From assembly GCA_900763885.1 (NCBI GenBank), contig CAAFLY010000308.1, forward strand, positions 1 through 8,043: a stretch of DNA of 8,043 nt. Reading direction: 5' to 3'. This DNA is from Clostridia bacterium (GTDB lineage Bacteria > Bacillota > Clostridia > Oscillospirales > CAG-272). The notes beneath the pieces are model-generated. The model saw only the letters and a list, made by a program, of their open reading frames with translations. It was not told the origin of the DNA and made no database searches. This document shows, one piece after another, positions 7,501 through 8,043 of this stretch (position 1 is the stretch's first letter; every line of letters starts with the position of its first letter). The position numbers and the translations under genes are program-made.

Positions 7501-8043
7501 TAATGCACGTCATTGGTAGCGACCATCGGGATCCCCGTTTTCTCGGACAGGCGGTACAGTCCCTCGCAGACCGTCGGATCCTCCGGCAGACCGTGCGATT
7601 GGAGCTCAAGATAGTAGTTGCCCGCGCCGAACAGGGACGCCATCTGTCTCGCGTGCGCCTCTGCCTTATCGTATTCTCCGGCAAGAATCGCGCGCGGAAT
7701 GTACCCGGCCAGGCAGGCGGACAAGGCGATCAGTCCCTCGGTATGGGCGGACAACAGGTCGAGATCGATCCGCGGCTTGCCATAGAAGCCATCCGTAAAG
7801 CCCTTGGACACGAGATAAATGAGATTTTTGTACCCGGCTTCGTTTTTGCACAGCAAAATGAGGTGATAGCTGCCGGCGTCGTATTCACGCTCTCTGTCCG
7901 CCATGCCGCGTCGTGCCACATAGACCTCACAGCCGATGATCGGGCGGACACCCTCCTCGATGCACGCCCTATAAAACGCGACGGCGCCATAGAGGACCCC
8001 GTGATCCGTAATGGCGACGGCGGTATGACCCATTTCACGCGCC
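4557..8043 (-). CDS. dnaE: DNA polymerase III alpha subunit DnaE (5'-partial)
   Basis: Catalytic subunit of replicative DNA polymerase III, which extends primers 5'->3' in the cytoplasm. The reading frame stays open to the window edge. Family members have about 30 more N-terminal residues, with the HxH of the PHP domain, so the ATG at 8033 is internal. Counting from that ATG (1158 codons visible): the PHP domain covers about 1-240, with TDHG (8-11), GCEVYVA (34-40), SACLAG (105-110) and NDVHYL (174-179). The polymerase core has GPGRGSGCGS (333-342), the catalytic aspartates of PDFDIDF (D377, D379) and the third aspartate in KFDF (D527). The helix-hairpin-helix region is near 770-850. QIGLF (877-881) fits the sliding-clamp-binding motif. 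An OB fold (about 958-1040) precedes a Pro/Glu-rich linker (about 1055-1077) and the usual C-terminal domain ending in NVVIR. No lesion is seen. In Bacillota this enzyme usually works beside PolC, which is not in the window. The call is secure; the copy type is not. Confidence 0.97.
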   Translation of the reverse strand, partial: AREMGHTAVAITDHGVLYGAVAFYRACIEEGVRPIIGCEVYVARRGMADREREYDAGSYHLILLCKNEAGYKNLIYLVSKGFTDGFYGKPRIDLDLLSAHTEGLIALSACLAGYIPRAILAGEYDKAEAHARQMASLFGAGNYYLELQSHGLPEDPTVCEGLYRLSEKTGIPMVATNDVHYLRKSDAASQRILLAIQTNTPITENGGMGFATDEFYYKSTDEMAELFPGHPEAIENAAKIAAMCRYDFTFGEIKLPRYRPENGMEPGAYLEKLTYDGLDARIRNGTVVLDTEYPLEVYHERIRYELSVIGQMGYAEYYLIVWDFVHHAKEAGIPVGPGRGSGCGSLVAFLIGITDIDSLRFDLLFERFLNPERVSMPDFDIDFCYNRRDEAIAYVREKYGEDHTAQIITFGTLAARAVVRDVGRAMGMSVADVDVVAKKIPQEMGITLQKAIDANPELKEMVENDSRIRQLITYSTALEGMPRHASTHAAGVVITDLPVTEYVPVAVNGGTIVTQFDMDTVALLGLLKFDFLALRYLTIMENAVGQIRENDPAFDLSKVDTTDPETYAAISAGKTDGVFQLESEGMRQMLMKLCPQSLDDVIAAIALYRPGPMDSIPKYIEARHHPESIRYCTPKLAPILDVTYGCIVYQEQVMQIFREIAGYSFGHADVVRRAISKKKQGVLEKEQESFLNGAVSQGIAKEDAQALFDDIVSFANYAFNKSHAAAYGVIAFRTAYLRTHYPKEYNSALLSSVLSSTGKLTEYMNECARRGIRILPPDVNHSYADFHVEGDNIRFGLMAIKNIGMNMIKGVVENRLSGGEYRDFADFIDRTASLGWNKRQMESLIGSGAMDSLGAKRSQLLAVYESVLDNRSRQKTDDRQIGLFEASDIPIAKPAIEYPELPELSTREKLYLEKESCGFYLSGHLLDDYTKHLATLRLDSVDEILAAFAEEESGSGRYHDKTEVTIAAVVMKRTNKATKNGDNMAFVTVEDQSGEIECVCFPKKLLQFGHLLTLDAALILRGNISARGDDRVSLLLSDALPLRDNASFTSETNGAGNTRQPDPAPELPPIPDAPPEEEGSTYVEQSVPEIRRLYLRVDSAESVAYTRTCAFAAIFQGTVPVIFYFRDSATYAPPPYPSVAPTPFVLDALREICGADNVVIR

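Noticed and set aside
8031..8033. ATG as the start of dnaE
   Set aside because: The frame is open upstream (ARE precedes it), and homologues have about 30 more residues including the PHP HxH, so this Met is internal.
1..8043. CRISPR array, insertion sequence, tRNA, toxin-antitoxin or defence island
   Set aside because: No spaced direct repeats, terminal inverted repeats with a transposase, cloverleaf sequence or small paired genes were seen. Nearly all the DNA is accounted for by four ordinary genes and short gaps.

Overview
The window reads as an ordinary chromosomal stretch from a member of the Bacillota, most likely a clostridial-type Gram-positive. The reasons are strong AGGAGG ribosome binding sites, sigma-A-type promoters (TTGACT-17-TATAAT), a DnaE with a metal-binding-type PHP domain, a class A penicillin-binding protein with the Cys-containing C-terminal segment seen in clostridial relatives, and a small lipoprotein with a DUF4430-like domain. 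The coding DNA is moderately G+C-rich by eye (not computed). The exact taxon cannot be told from this window.

All four recognisable genes lie on the minus strand, so the map reads from right to left. From 8043 to 4557 is dnaE, the replicative-type DNA polymerase III alpha subunit. It lacks only about its first 30 codons, which lie beyond the window edge. A 258-bp gap follows, holding an imperfect hairpin just after dnaE, a candidate -10 box and a leader hairpin. From 4298 to 1497 is a bifunctional class A penicillin-binding protein (ponA-like) with a long Cys-rich and Glu-Thr-rich C-terminal extension. A 107-bp gap leads to a small polytopic membrane protein (1389-895) that resembles the TspO/MBR family in its second half. 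A 188-bp gap carries a near-consensus promoter for a monocistronic lipoprotein gene (706-236), which ends at a convincing rho-independent terminator (162-197). The leftmost 100 bases hold an extended -10 promoter and a Shine-Dalgarno sequence pointing leftwards out of the window, probably for a further minus-strand gene.

The genes do not form an obvious pathway. dnaE serves replication, and ponA builds peptidoglycan on the outer face of the membrane. The TspO-like protein may be co-transcribed with ponA, because I see no good promoter in the gap. The lipoprotein has its own promoter and terminator. I found no mobile element, CRISPR array, tRNA, rRNA or defence system. The points most worth a second look are the unusual tail of the penicillin-binding protein, the Glu-Thr tail shared with the lipoprotein, and the divergent TspO-like gene. 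I see no convincing evidence for a new multi-gene system here.
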